A stretch of 64,000 nt of DNA. Origin: Polytrichum commune (taxonomy: Eukaryota > Streptophyta > Polytrichopsida > Polytrichales > Polytrichaceae). The translations under genes were made by a program, and so were the position numbers. Shown here in pieces: positions 1 through 12,838 of the stretch (within the stretch, counting starts at the first letter, position 1; every line of letters begins with the position of its first letter). The notes beneath the pieces are model-generated. The model was given only the letters and a program-made list of their open reading frames with translations. It made no database searches and was not told the DNA's origin. The stretch lies in the NCBI GenBank assembly GCA_950295325.1, contig OX485806.1, positions 18,724,001 to 18,788,000 on the forward strand. The letters are read 5' to 3'.

Positions 1-165
1 ATGTATGTAGTTTTTCATACAAGGTCCGAAAATTATGAGGAAAATGGCTTCAGGCACAATTTGGACTCACTAATCATCTCACACCCATTGTATGTTTCAT
101 ATCCTACGTGCGAGTGGGTGCAGAGCTAAAAGTGTCTGATTAAAGCCCACTTACCTTGGTAGTGT
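1..165 (+). repeat. R1 dispersed repeat, 3' part (tweety-like intron 4)
   Basis: Matches the last half of the copy at 741-1125 (AATTATGAGGAAARTGGCT, CATGTTTCATATCC, GGGTGCAGAG). Confidence 0.8.
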
Positions 166-246
166 ACATTTAGGGCCAGAATCAGATTGTGCAAAATGTT
201 AGGTTATGGTGAGAAGCTTACAATTGATGAAGTTGAGAGAGCTTAC

Positions 247-1913
247 ACATCAGTAATGAGCCTGTTGAATTTTCTCACATTTCTGTTGATTTTGTTTGTG
301 ATGCTATCCGCAGATTTATTCAGGCTCGCTTCTACCGAAGCAAAAGCGCTCAGACCGGGAATGTTGTACTTTGTCATGACATTATCCACCTTGGCTAGAG
401 TGTTGGTGACAGTGTGGACTGCATCTGTTGCATAAGCTGCCGCATCGGAGATGGTGTGTTTTGCCTTGTTGGCTTCGGAGAACACTTGTTTGTTCCGAAC
501 AAATAGAGCAATAAAACACCCTCTACACACACACACACACACACATATAACATTACTAAGGTTTGCGGGTGTTATTTGGTCAATTTTCTTAATCAGACAC
601 AAGTTTCATTATGCAAATCTAATTGGTAGAAGTTGGAGAACATGGAAAATGAGCCAAATGTTACCCACATAGCTTACTCTTAAAAGTGTTTCGTGGGACT
701 GGAAATCAAAGGCAATTTGATGCAAACATCAAAGTTCAAGTGAGGTAGATGCGCCTAATTCGGTGTCTGATCTTAAACGGACACCTATATTTGAGTGGTG
801 TATGGTTGGGTGTGGATCTAAGAACAGACACCAAAAAGACATGTGCTGAAAAAGATTGGACTACGTGATCAAAATTTGTTAACCATTCTAGCAGGAATAG
901 TCAACATAATTGGAGGAACCTATATGATCATTTAGTAACTCATAGAATCTTAACGTTGACAATGATTAGGATATTCATACGAGCTCCAAAAATTATGAGG
1001 AAAGTGGCTATGGGCACGATTTGGATTTGCTAACTATCTCACACTATTTGCATGTTTCATATCCCACGAGAATTGGGTGCAGAGAGAAAAGTGTCCGTTT
1101 AAGACCTGCTTACATCGAGAAAGTAATTTGTTGAGGCTTCACATCTTAAGATACGTTCATCATCAGGTGTGAAATAAGCCACTTGACTATGCTCAAACTC
1201 ATTCTTAGAAATGAAGACCCCAATTCTTGATGATCTGTTCCTTGAGTCTAAATAGGAAGAGGAGCAGGCTCACAAGGCTTCAAAATGGCATGTGAATCAT
1301 GAAAGCAATTAAATAATTTGTTATTTGCCAGAAGCTAAGCTTTGAAATTGAGATATGGAATTTTGGGCCATAATGTAAGGTAAGCGGGCTCATGTGGCCA
1401 CTGCTCTTGATCAGACACCTAATTCTGAGTTGGTATATGGCAAGACTTGTAGTTATAAACGGACACTCAAAAGACAGGTGTTACAATGAGATTGGACTAT
1501 ATGCTCAAAATATAGACACCAATCTATTCAAATAGTGAACTTAACTGGGAGGGCCTTATATGATCACTTAATGAGAACGATAATCTTCACTTTGACCTAG
1601 GATAGTATCTTTGCATCTCAACTCCGATTCCAAAACTGGGAATGATAATCTTCATGATTTGCAATTGCTAGTCAGAGGAAACAATTCTCAATCCAATCCA
1701 ACTGCAAAACTGTTTTTGGAGTTGGAGGTGTCCACAATAGGGCCACACATCTTTAATGAATGTTAAGAGCGCACTCCATTGATTTAGCAATGAATATTTA
1801 CTTCCACATTACAAAAGCTTTGGAACTTCACAAGAAGTCCAGGTCCTTCGAGCAATGCTGTGACAGAGCAATGCTCTTTAAAGGAACCGTAACAAATTAG
1901 TCTACCTCAGAGG

Positions 1914-1952
<39 letters not shown>

Positions 1953-2945
1953 AATTGATCCGTGGGCAATGAAGATTCATGAAACATTTGGATTTTATAT
2001 GTCAATGCTCAACACCTGCTCTACACTCACCACTTTAAAGACACCTACATACCCACTTAAGAAGATCACATATGCGCTCTTTGAAAATTCGTCACATATC
2101 GAGGTTTAGTCACCTCAATCTCATTCTTGTGGCATTGGGTTTGTAGAAGATTTGCTAATCCATTGAGTGTTTTTCCAGAGATTTGCAATTGCACATTAGA
2201 AGAGGCCAAACCTCCTTATAGGAACCATAATAAGTTGGTCTACCTCAGAGGGTCATCTCTCCCCCTCAACAATGGATCAGTGGGCAATCAAGATTTACGA
2301 TATGTATGGACTTTACGTATCAATGCTCAACACCTGCTCAAAACTAACCACTTTAAATATACCTACAATACCCACTTAAGAAGATCGCATAAGCAATCTT
2401 TGAAAATTCGTCAATCTTATTCTTATGGCATTGGGTTTGTACACGATTTTCTGATCGAGTTATTTTCGAAAGATTTATTATTGCACATCAGAAGAGGCCA
2501 AACCTCCTTAAAGGAACCGTAAAAAGTCCTTTGAGGGTCATCTCTCTCTCTTTCTCTCAATAGCTGATCGATGGGCAATGAAGATTTAGGATATACATGG
2601 ACTTTATGTGTGAGAATCCTTTTACAGCAAACATAGGAGTTGCTCTCAGGGTTTAAGGTTTAGAATTTACATTGCGAAGAGAGAGAGAAGGAGCACAAGA
2701 ATGCGCGGCAGCCAGTAGTAGTTCGATGAATGGTGCTCCTTGGATCTTTCGCGAGGGCAACAGCAACATCTACTGCAAGCAAGCAGGGCGATGATGAGCC
2801 CGAGCAGAAGCCACGCCACCCCGATCGAGTAGCCATAAATCCCAGTGTATGCCACCGACTGCAAACATCAACGCAACAATGTCACATTATTAGAGTCTTA
2901 ACGTTAAGACATTTGTGTGCAGCTAAATTTCTGGTTCACCGATTT

Positions 2946-2976
<31 letters not shown>

Positions 2977-4790
2977 CATTTGCCATACTTACCGCCCAGT
3001 AATGTTTGCTTGTCAAGTCGTAGCCACCTCGGTAGTGACGCAGTTTATTGGTGGGATCCAACCGATCGCCCTTCACTGCCAACGGCTTATTGCTGAAAAG
3101 TCCTGTCAGCAGTTGCCTTCGGTTGATGGAGATTATACCTTCTGCTGCCAAAAACAGTGTAATCACAGGCCATTGGATCAGAAGATCGCATTCTTCGCAA
3201 ACTGCTGTTTAGTGCAGATGTTTTCAAGATCATTTTGTGAGGATTCCGTTTATGATGGTTTCAATGTAATTTATTTCTCGCTATGTGCACCGGCTATGGC
3301 GTACCTAGTTTCTAAGAACGATAATCTCATGCAGCATAACGAGCTACAAAAAACCTCAAAACTGGAGCTCACGTGCAATGCTGTTTTCACAAAATATTTT
3401 TCTTTCAGGCTAAAACAAATCACTCGGATGCATTCTACACTGAGTTGCACCTCATCAAGCCTGTACAAATGCCTTCGGTCTATGGAAATTTACCCTTTGC
3501 TGGCAAAAAGGTGTAATCAGAGGCCAGTGTTATCAGAAGATCAGGTTGCTTGCAAACTGCTGCGTACTGCAGATGATTTCAAGATTTTTCCATGCAAGTT
3601 TAATATTTTGCGAGGGTTTGTTTTATGATAGTTCCTATAAAATTTACTCACTTCGACCGAGACATCAGACGTTTCAATAAACTGCCCTGGTGAACTTGAA
3701 AACGGACTCGTCGTTCACTAAAATTTTGTCATTAATTTACAACAGCTATGGCTTACATAATTTTGAAGAAGGGTAATCTCTCAACATCGTAAGCTGCAAA
3801 ACCCTCTAAATTGGAGCTCGCGATCTTTCCTTGCAAGCTTAACATTTTGTGAGGGTTTATTCTATGCTGGTTTCTGTACAATTTATCACTGCGACTAAGA
3901 CAGCCATTTCGTTACCCTGCTGTTAACTTGAAAGCTGCAGAGAAATGGCAATTATGGAAAGGAAGGAGCTCCAGCCGACTCGTTCACTACAACTTTGTTA
4001 CTATTTGCACAGCTATGGCGCACCCAGTTTTGAAGAAAAGTAATCTCTCAACATCATTAGCTGCCAAAACCTCTAAACTGGAGCTCACGATCTTTCCCTG
4101 CAAACTTAACATTTTGTGAGGGATTATTCTATGAAGGCTTCTGTACAATTTATCGCTGCGACTAAGACAGCAATTTCATCACCCGGCCGTGAACTTGAAA
4201 GATGCAGAGAAATGGCAGTGTTGAAAGAGAAGGAGCTCCGGCCGACTCGTCCACTACAATTTTGTTACAATTTGCACCAGCTCTGGTGCACCTAATTTGA
4301 AGCAGAGTGAACTCTCAAACACAACAAGCTACAAAATCCTCGGAGCTCACGTGCACCGGTTCCACGAAACATTTCCCTCTCATATGTGCGCACAGGCTAG
4401 GACTAATCAATCACTGAAATTCTTAAATACAAGAAGTCGATAGGATGTACCAACAACGAGTCCAGATTCTTGGAAGTTTGTGTGGGCAGCGGTGTTCCCC
4501 CGCAGCTGTTTCTGCGCTCTTGAAACTTGAAAGCCTGCTCTTCCATCATACAAAGCTCGTCGCTCTGAGACGAACTCGAAGGCTTGCAAATCTGTGGATT
4601 GAGCTCCAGCCGAGTCCACTCCTTGCGCAGATAATAGTTGGAGAATTAGCAACACTAGTGTCACAACTAGTACTCCATGTCGACGCTGCCGGTCAGCGGA
4701 TACATTGCATTTCGAAAGTGACCTGTCTGCTTCAATGCTGCCATGATCTTCAAACCACGAGAACTGTCCAGACATCTTGGAATTTTCCAT
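247..4790 (-). CDS. Tweety-like plant transmembrane protein, 5' part (gene continues past the left edge)
   Basis: Exons read on the minus strand: 4790-4451, 3144-2993, 2858-2671 and 522-247. All have GT/AG borders and compatible phases, giving 318 codons before the gene leaves the window. Exon 1 starts MENSKMSG and has a hydrophobic signal-like stretch (VLVVTLVLLILQLLSA). Exon 2 carries the family block HYRGGYDLTSKHYW. Exon 3 encodes a membrane helix (GVAWLLLGLIIALLA) followed by a Cys cluster (CSRCCCCPRERS) and the start of a second helix that finishes in exon 4 (AIGCFIALFV). Exon 4 then gives the extracellular helical segment (NKQVFSEANKAKHTISDAAA). This order matches the plant tweety-like / AT2G25270-type membrane proteins, whose function is poorly known. 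Later exons are outside the window. Introns 1 and 3 hold tandem arrays. The exact exon 1 donor is my choice from phase. Confidence 0.8.
741..1125 (+). repeat. R1 dispersed repeat (tweety-like intron 3)
   Basis: Full-looking copy: GCCTAATTCGGT, CGGACACCTATATTTGAGTGG, AAAAGACATGTG, GATTGGACTACGTG, AACCATTCTAG, then the 3' half as at 1-165. No TIR or coding frame seen. Confidence 0.82.
1376..1760 (+). repeat. R1 dispersed repeat, variant (tweety-like intron 3)
   Basis: Starts GGTAAGCGGGCTC, then AGACACCTAATTCTGAGT and GATTGGACTATATGCTC. The 3' half (TTGCAATTGCTAGTC, AATAGGGCCAC) matches the copy at 51185 better than that at 741. Confidence 0.8.
1875..2612. repeat. Tandem repeat, ~2.3 units of ~295-340 bp, in tweety-like intron 3
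   Basis: Units start near 1878, 2219 and 2510. Each carries GGAACCRTAAYAA, the TCAGAGGGTCATCTCTC block, CAATGCTCAACACCTGCTC and CCCACTTAAGAAGATCRCAT. A (CT)n tract (1918-1948) sits in unit 1. Confidence 0.9.
3145..4350. repeat. Tandem repeat, ~4 diverged units in tweety-like intron 1
   Basis: Unit starts (GAGGGTTTRTTYTATG) near 3239, 3612, 3851 and 4118. Shared blocks are TGAACTTGAAA, GACTCGTTCACTAC, CAGCTATGGC, ACTGGAGCTCACG and TTTCCTTGCAAGCTTAACAT. The first long unit also repeats sequence next to exon 2 (TTGCAAACTGCTG). Confidence 0.88.
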
Positions 4791-6000
4791 GGAAGTTGAT
4801 CGGTGACAACAGCACCACTGGGCCTGGCAGCTTCGGACCGGAGGTTAAGGAAAACGTTACAGTAGCATGTGCAGCATCGCCAACTGCTATTGTTCTCAAG
4901 AGACTTAAATTTTTAACATCAAATTTAGCTGAATCCACTTTTGCTTCAACGGCTATTTTGTTTGCATCCGACTACATCGGAGGATCAGTGCCACGACATC
5001 TTAATCCTGAAATATTTAGGCAAAGCTGCAATCTTCCAGCAGTTATGGCAAGCTTAGCTGTATCTTCCATTGCCAAACAAAATTCGTTCCCTCTTGCAGA
5101 CAAACTCTAACAGAAACCGCATAAGTATAGGGTGATCTTCTTCTCTATTCTTCAACACCTCGGTCGCCTATCGAGCAAAGATTTCATGCGAGCTTTGTAA
5201 CCTAAGCACCACTACAATTTTCCATTATCCAAAATTGCGTTTCCCAAGCGCCGCACAGACTCTCTCTTGCAAGTCAATCTTCGCATAATGGGTGATCTTA
5301 ATCTTCCTATTCTTCAACACCTGTTAAGGGTGGTTTCATGCGAGCTTTGTAATCCACTTAGCACTTCACAAGCAACCATGATCGAATAGCAGCCTCGTAC
5401 AACGGCCTTGTGTGTAAGTCTGTCGAGGATCCGCTATAATCTCTTGGGGGCAAGTGACTTCATGAATTACTGGCAAGTTCGTGTGTAAAAAGGATTATTA
5501 ACTCAACTCAAGTAAGTGTCAGCACCAGCCTGGGGATCTCAGTGGCAGACTTGACAAGTAAGCTACATGGTATCATAGTACTCGATCATTGCAACCTGGA
5601 ATTGTCAAGGTTTGAGATTTGAATCCGACACTGCGGCAGTGGCTGGCGCACTGATTCAAGCTGCCATTTGTTTTTAATTAAGTAATCGTGTGCGCTGGGG
5701 GTGGCACGCGGGAGTCGAGGACGGCGGAGTGCGATGAGCAGGCTGCGCGGAGCAAAAGAGTGAGGGCGGGCGTGACTGGGCAGGAAGATTTTACACGTGG
5801 CGGCATGTGAGGATCCCAGGTGGAATTGCGCCTGCTGGACCAATGGGCAGTCGGGGGGAGTTGTGGAGTGAAAGCCGGCGAAGTATTCCCGCAAAAAGCC
5901 CACGATTCTGGTCTGCAAGCAGATCAGCCTGCAGAGAGAGAGAGAGCCAGACTCGGGCAGACGGGCAGGACGGGCAGGACGGGTGAGGGGGAGCAGGGTT

Positions 6001-6661
6001 GATTTTTCACAAAGTTTTTGCCCGTCCACGTCCAAAAACCTTGAATTGAAAGGCAAAAAAAATCGCAACCCGTCCCAGACCCGGTAATTTCTAAACCAAC
6101 CCGTCCATGGAAAGGTTAAAGAAAAAACAACCCGTCCCAAAATCGGTTTGAAAATGAAAATACCCGTCCCGTAAGAGGTATAAATAAGTCTCTTACAATG
6201 TTGGTAAAAAATTTGAAAAAATAAACAAAAAAATAAAAAAACCGAAAGTCGACATGTGACTGGTTGTACTTGGAAACAATAGGATCTTGACAAATTATGC
6301 CTTCAATGTTCGTCAGTTATCTGTCTCATCTTTCCAGTACACCCCATTCTAAATAATGTGGTTGATGAATTAATGTATGCAAGTGAATCAAGCACTTCAA
6401 GATTGATATATTGATTGGGTATTAGTGGTTTGATTGCATTATGCTTATATTCACATGTCATATATGACATAATGTAACTGATATTTGTACCATTTATTTT
6501 TTTTGGAAAAAATTATCAAACAAATTGTTATTTTTAGAACCCGTCCAAAGTGAATTTGACACGTCCAAAAACCAGTTCATTTTCTAAGAACCCGTCCACT
6601 GGAAATGTTTTTTTTAATGAACATGTCCATGGACATGTTAGGGTCCTTGTGAAAAATCACC
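6001..6661. mobile_element. Inverted-end element with CCCGTCC repeats
   Basis: The left side has GATTTTTCACAA at 6001-6012; the right side has the inverse TTGTGAAAAATC near 6660. The subterminal regions carry at least eight CCCGTCC or close variants facing inward. About 660 bp, no coding. Family not identified. Confidence 0.55.
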
Positions 6662-6697
6662 ACTGAGCCAGAGCGCCCGGAGATGGAGAGGGAATTA

Positions 6698-7182
6698 GGG
6701 CCACTTCATACACGAGCCAAGAGCCGTGACCATGAAATTGTGAGAGCCCAACAGAAAACGTCCAAAGGCCGTCCCAACACGCCTCCAAAATCATGTAATG
6801 TGGTCACGGACCCTCAAGTGTAGTGTGAAGTCATATGTAGCCGGGCCCTCAACCAAATGTTATTTCAATGCATTTCTATTCACGCGGGTCCTCACACATG
6901 ATAGTATACAATAACCCAACGGTTGTGAGCTTTCGGAGTGCCACGGTCTAGGCCTACCTTCAAAACCTGGTTTTTGAAAATAGTCCAAGTGACCATGAAA
7001 CGTGATCCATTCGATGCCATGTAGGAATTTATGTAGACTTTACATCCATCTTGCGTTCACATACTCCGTTGGTCCCTCAAGCGTAGTGTGGAGCGAACTT
7101 GGACTGGCTCCGCCTTTTCCACCAATGAGAGTGTTTGAAGTGTAATGGTCACGGGCTCTTAGTCTCGTGTGTGAAGTGGCCC
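6698..7182. mobile_element. Harbinger-type MITE (TTA target duplication)
   Basis: The ends GGGCCACTTCATACACGAG and the inverted GGGCCACTTCACACACGAG form a TIR of about 40 bp, extending through GAGCCGTGACCAT. TTA flanks both sides (6695-6697, 7183-7185). The TIR start GGGCC and 3-bp TTA/TAA duplication fit PIF/Harbinger. No transposase. Confidence 0.88.
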
Positions 7183-7715
7183 TTAGAGTAGAGGCGCCCA
7201 TAGCTGATCACTTAAGAGATTATGCGCAAGATCTAGACATATGCCGGTGCAAATTCTTCCTATGTAGGTAGATAGAAATCAAGAGGTCTACAATTTTTTT
7301 GAAAAGTATGTTACTTGAATTGAAATTATTGTGAAATTTTAAAAGCCAAAAGTTGGCCCGAACATATTATCAATGTCTAGAGTTTGTCATAACCGCTCAT
7401 TTTAACCGCCCATTCCTCTTCATTTTACACTCAACACCAAGACATGTATCATGGCACTGTTGGTTCCAACTCCATCGAAATTCAATCTTAGCCTGGTCGA
7501 AATTCCGGTACCCAATAGACAGCCAATGCGGTCTTGATCGGGAATAAACGACTCTACTATAATCCATTGAAAAATATCATTATGTGCACCACTGCAATAT
7601 CTCAACGCCTCCATAGTAGTAAATGATCCCAGTTTTCAGCATGAACGAAGGGAACTCTATTGGGAACTTTGTCCCGCTAGAGTGCCCCCAAAACCCGCTA
7701 TTTGTCCTACTCTAA

Positions 7716-8008
7716 GGGCCCGTTCACATGGGGTGTCAAGTTTTAAGTCCCACTCATATTAGCAAGTCCCAACTTTTGAGCCTCAATAAACCATTAAAAT
7801 ATGATTAATTATCTTTATAATCAGATCTTGCTTATTTTATGCAAAAAGATCGTGGGACTTATGTTAAGAATTGGGTCTAGCTTTCTGCTCGACCCAACTC
7901 TCAACACAAGTCCCAAGCCTCACCTCCAAAAAATGTTGCCATGTAGGCATCCATGTCATACTTGGGAACTTAGGACTTGGGACCCCATGTCAAGTAGTAG
8001 GAGGTTGA
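7716..8008. mobile_element. Degenerate Harbinger-like MITE
   Basis: Left end after TAA reads GGGCCCGTTCACATGGGGTG. Near 8000 the inverted ACATGGGGTCCCAAGTCC is found. The match is partial and the right border is not exact. Confidence 0.5.
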
Positions 8009-8296
8009 AGGGTTTAGAGATTGCAGCTAATGAGATCAATCTCTAGATCCGGGATGCATTGAGCATTGCAATTGAGTGAATCAATCAAAGGAAAATAGCG
8101 CCTAGTGTAAGGCATGCTATTATGTGGAGCTCTCAAGTGTGGAGAGAGATGAATCCCAAATCATGTAAAACATCTAGAGGATGTCCAAGATTTTACCTGT
8201 AGATTGGAGTGCAGATTTTGCCATGGATGATGAACGTAAGAAATTGAGAATGGGAAAAAAAGGAAATAAAAAATTAAATAAAAAAATTTAAAAAGA

Positions 8297-8339
8297 AGAA
8301 GAAGAAGAAGAAGAAGAAGAAGAAGAAGAAGAAGAAGAA
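8297..8339. repeat. (GAA)n microsatellite
   Basis: About 14 GAA units; the Leu/Lys-rich frames here are artefacts. Confidence 0.95.
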
Positions 8340-8698
8340 ACAACAACAACACACGAAATGAACTGATACGTCTCATTTCATCTTTAGATCTTGGAAGTGA
8401 AGAAATGCCTATTGATGAATATGTGCAAGGGAGGAAATTGTTGATGTAGAGAACACCATGACGGAGTTGGTGGATTTGGCATGGGTAGAGAAGTCCATTT
8501 AAGTTCACATTTGAATAAAAAGCCAATGGAGGGGAACGATGTGGACGACTAGCCAACACCAATAGTGAAGCTTCCTCAAGCTCGTGAGTATGCCCAATAA
8601 CTACCAAATTTTGTAGTGGAGTATTCTTCGGATTTTTTAGTTGTAGATGTGATGAACATACAATCTTTATGGGTAGATTGAACAAGTTGTCAACAATG

Positions 8699-8915
8699 GT
8701 CGGGGAGATTTTTGGGCTTAACCAGTTGAGATCCTAGTGTCTGCAAGTCCAACTGGTTACATGTTGACATCCTCCGGTTTTCCTTTATTAAATTGAGGTA
8801 TATTTTATAAATTCCTCTAAAATGATCGGTAATTTTCTTGCAGTCTTGAAATTCAACCGGTTATTTCTCAAACTCAACTGGTTCATCTGTAACTAACTAC
8901 CGGTTCTCCTTGCTC
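8699..8915 (+). mobile_element. Short MITE-like repeat, GATCGGGGAGA family, copy 1
   Basis: About 217 bp, closely similar along its whole length to 25532-25750. The ends GTCGGGGAGA and inverted GAGCAAGGAGA are a short TIR. Several AACCGGTT-like (or one-base variant) motifs lie inside. Confidence 0.78.
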
Positions 8916-9385
8916 ATAGGTTGTCAATTTCCAACATCAACAAACATCATAAGAAGACAATAGGTTCTTACTTACATAGTGTGCAATAGGTGAAGACATT
9001 ATCATGAGATTATTTTTTAACTCCATACTGGGTGACGTTGTGAGTATATTTCTTCAATGAAATTGTTCTTTTGTACTTATGTATCTTCATTGTGTACACA
9101 ACATGACATTCTACATTGAAATAGGCCATTTTCTTGAAAAGCCTCGATAGTACAACATTTGAGGCCAAAATCATATTATTAAGAATATGATATCAAATAA
9201 TACGACACTTTCCTTGTGTGACCAAACGTGTCATATTGAAGATGGAGAAAGATATTGACAATTGAAAGGGTCACCTTAATATTTGACTTCAGTTGGTTGA
9301 TTCAACCACCCATTTTGTGCTAGTCAAGTGATATTGTACATTCCAACCCACCAAGAATTAAGCCCACGACCACTAAATTCATGTA

Positions 9386-9722
9386 GAGGCCACACACGTT
9401 CAAAACGTTGGTTTCAAAACAAAGTACTATAAGCCAAGGCAAAAGAACATTGGCCTTGACATGTGCCTAAATTTGAAGGAGCTTGGTTTCAAGGTTGGTC
9501 CCTCTTGTATTGGGTATAAACGTTCATTTTCAACTCCGATTCAAGATGGCAGTTTTGCAAGGCATAAAACCCCCATTTCCAATTAGAGTTGGACACATAT
9601 GGTTTTAACCTTGAAACCAAGCTCCTTGAAGCTAGGGACATGTCAAGGTTGATAGTATTGTACCTCAGCTTACCACACTCCATCTCAACATTGGCATTTT
9701 TGAATGTGTGTTGCCTCCCCTT
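9386..9722. mobile_element. Foldback element with ~120 bp inverted arms
   Basis: Left arm (9386-9510) and right arm (9610-9722) are inverted copies sharing CAACCTTGAAACCAAGCTCC, TTGACATGT and GAGGCAACACACRTTCAAAA. The middle has the TTTTCAACTCCGATTC block. A related element is at 56879. Confidence 0.82.
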
Positions 9723-12129
9723 CAAACAATAGGGGAGTTTGCATTATGAAACATTATGAACTCCATAACAACTACACTATATCCAATGTGGTGTCTAGTA
9801 GTGAGATATCTTAATTGGACACCTCCATTTGAGTGATATATTGCAAGGATTGTTAAGAACAAACACTAAGATCGCACTTTCGTGTGCTATCCATGTTACC
9901 TATCACCAACTAAATGAAAAAAATTGACACCATTCCCCCACCCCACCCCCCAACCCCATGTACATGGGTTTTTTTTTAATGGTTGTGTTCATAATGATCC
10001 CCAAAGAAGGAGAATCAATGGCTTGTACAATTGTGGGGGGAAGTTGAAGTTTGAGGAGGGCAGTCAACCACCTCTTTGTTCCATAATTAGAAATGGCTTT
10101 CATTTGAACAAAACAAATTTTGACATGCACAAACATGTTCGTGTGGACCTAAGATTGTCATATTTTACACTCAATGAAGATTTTCATATTTCATGATGGC
10201 GTGTAGTCATTATTCAAACCTTGCTTGAAGTATTCATATGTCAATTTGAATATTTATTTCATTTTCATAGATCCCAAGATATAAAGAGTAATAAAAATGA
10301 CTCATGGAACATTCAAGATGGGTGAATTCAATGTTGCCAAATCCCAACTCACATATATAACAACAAGGCAAATCTACTCCCTTGTATATTTTCTCACACC
10401 CCTTCCACCTAAAAGTGCGAGGCCAACCAATTATTGAGAGATTACGTCTAAAGCTTAAGTTGCCAACATTGGCAAGTTTTCATTTCTTTTGCTAGAAGTA
10501 TCAAGACTTGTAGACTTTTCCTTACTCCATAGGGGCTCCCAACTTTATTTTTTATTTGAATTTTTCATATTGAGAGCAGGCATGGGCAATAAGAGCAATA
10601 AAACCAATTTTCTAACAAAATGTTATATTGTCATTGGTATGTTTAACCAATTGAACCACATGCAAGAAGCGCACGTCATGTGTGCACAAATCTTGTGCAA
10701 GTAAAATTAACTATAAATCTTTTCATGTGTTAAACTTGCACATTTTGCAGGTGTACATGATAAAATGCTATGGAACTTGTATCATGCAAGTTACTTGAAC
10801 TAACATGTGGATAGTTGCCAATGTCAAGTAGGGAAAAACGGACTTTCAAGTAGGTTTAACTTAGTCGCTGCAATACTAAGATACATGGAAATGAAAGGTT
10901 GTTGTATGCACGCACTCATAAGAGAGCAACCTTCTTCAAGACGTAACCTTGTTTGGTGTACTCTCAAAGCTCTCGTTTCTAGATGTGGATAGTGCCTTGC
11001 AACACATTGTAGACCCATATTGCACCCCCTAAGCATTGATAGTGATCCCTTTCTAAAAGCAAGGAGGTGAACCTGAAACCATATGGTTTGAGATTCAACC
11101 TTAAATTATTGTATGTCAATAATTTTAGCGTCACATAACACTATTCACATCCATAACAATGTTATGCGGGATTGATAGTATTCTATGGAATATTCTCCCA
11201 CATTATTATGAATCTGAATAATGTTATGCACGTTCAATTGTTGTTTTTGAATTGTTCTCGGATCCATTGAGCATGCACAATCCAATGTGTAATGTTATGG
11301 AGGACTTCAATCACAATTTTATACCCGAATCCGATGGTCAAGGAAAACTTCATGTCATGACTTGGATCCTTTGATTTTGTTTGTTTGTTTGTTTGTTTGT
11401 TTGTTTTCCTTACCTTAAATCTTTTGGCCATGGGTTAAGTGCCCTAATGCTAATGAATCAAGTTCCAACATGGTAGCCAACAAACACGACAAGAAAAAGG
11501 ATGTGGGGAGGAACCACCAATCTATTTTTCTACATTGAAATTCAATGTCAAATATCTTTGAAACTCAAAAATTGATGCAAGGGCATAAAATTTTATCTAG
11601 AGACAATACCTATATTTCTATCACTGCAAGAAGAAAATGTTAAACTTGGGCATGTAATGAACCCTAGGTGTTGTGGGGGAGAGAGGAATTTATCGTAACT
11701 GAGCATACGTCTCATTTATCCAACATAAAAACTTGACGTCCTATAGGTTTGTTGTCGATTCATTTCAAATCATCTCAAATAAACTAATTCAACATCATTA
11801 AAACTAATTCCAATGTTAAATCAACTACAAAAAATAACCTTAGAGTTACATCCTATTTCAAAGCTTTATGTTGGATGAATGAGAGATATGCTCGTATACG
11901 ATCCTAACCTCTTCCCAATTTGTGGCACTCATGTAATTTGAAAGTGTAAAGGTTGGGAATCCCTTACACTTTGAGAAATCCCCACCCCCACAATGCCCCA
12001 ATAATATACCTCTTTTGCATGGTGCCACGAATTTAAAGCCAACAAAATCCGAGTGTGTGTGAATTTCAGGAAGTGAGACGTGCAAGGAGTAGCTAGCGGC
12101 CATCCACTACATGTGTATGTAGTGTGTGT

Positions 12130-12175
12130 ATATATATATATATATGTGTGTGTGTGTGGGGGGGGGGGGGGGTAT
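12130..12175. repeat. (TA)n(TG)n(G)n compound simple repeat
   Basis: TATATATA, TGTGTGTG, then about 16 G in a row. Confidence 0.92.
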
Positions 12176-12665
12176 GTGTGCCTAAAGTGCTTCAACTTTG
12201 TGAGGTCCTAATAACTACAGTAAAATGCAAGAATATTCCACTTTATTTATTTATTTACATGGGGAGGTCACTTCATTGTCAAGTTGACACCACGTGCGGA
12301 CAAAGTTTGCTACCCCTATATTACATGCCATATATAATTTTAAAATTTATGATATTTTTTCTACATATACATAACCATTGATAGTATCTTTTGTATACTT
12401 TTTGAAATTTTTAGTCATCTTTATATTTTTTAGTAATTGTTTTAGTTCAATTCTATGTCATTCTAGTTAGAAATGGCATGTTTTATGAAAAAAACAAATC
12501 ATCAAATTTAGTTACCACTTTTAACTATGTCATAGGTATTGTGTATATCTACTCATGAAAAAAAATTGATAAAATTTTGACCCATTTTGGTGGTGCAACT
12601 TACCAAAAGAAGATTTTTTTTGGCCACACGTGGTGTTCAACTTGACAATGGAGTGATCTACCCGT

Positions 12666-12838
12666 GTTTATTTATTGAGACAAAAGGCCGACAGGCCAGC
12701 GCCAAAGCACAGGAGGTAGTTCACCACCTGGCAAGTTTTCCGTCAAGTAGAGAGGAGATTTCACAGCCGGGATTCGAACCGCCAACCTCTTCCTTGAGAT
12801 TTGGGTATCTCTCCACCATCATCCGGTAGTTTAAGGTC
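12666..12838 (-). mobile_element. tRNA-derived SINE
   Basis: On the minus strand a Pol III B box GGTTCGAATCC is intact, about 40 nt after an A-box-like TGATGGTGGAGAG. The element ends in an AATAAATAAA tail at the low-coordinate side. The body (GAACTACCTCCTGTGC) is not tRNA. The 80-codon plus-strand frame here is only read-through of the SINE. Confidence 0.75.

Noticed and set aside
4445-5110. 221-codon plus-strand frame
   Set aside because: It is antisense to exon 1 of the tweety-like gene, which has family support and splice phase.
5500-5640. Possible second SINE (GAGATTTGAATCCGA)
   Set aside because: A B-box-like sequence is present, but no A box or tail could be found.
5586-6293. 235-codon minus-strand frame
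   Set aside because: Runs through the CCCGTCC element and poly-A/T tracts; composition is low-complexity and no family block is seen.
12587-12829. 80-codon plus-strand frame ending in a PGFEPPTSSLR-like peptide
   Set aside because: This is read-through of the antisense SINE B box, a common artefact.
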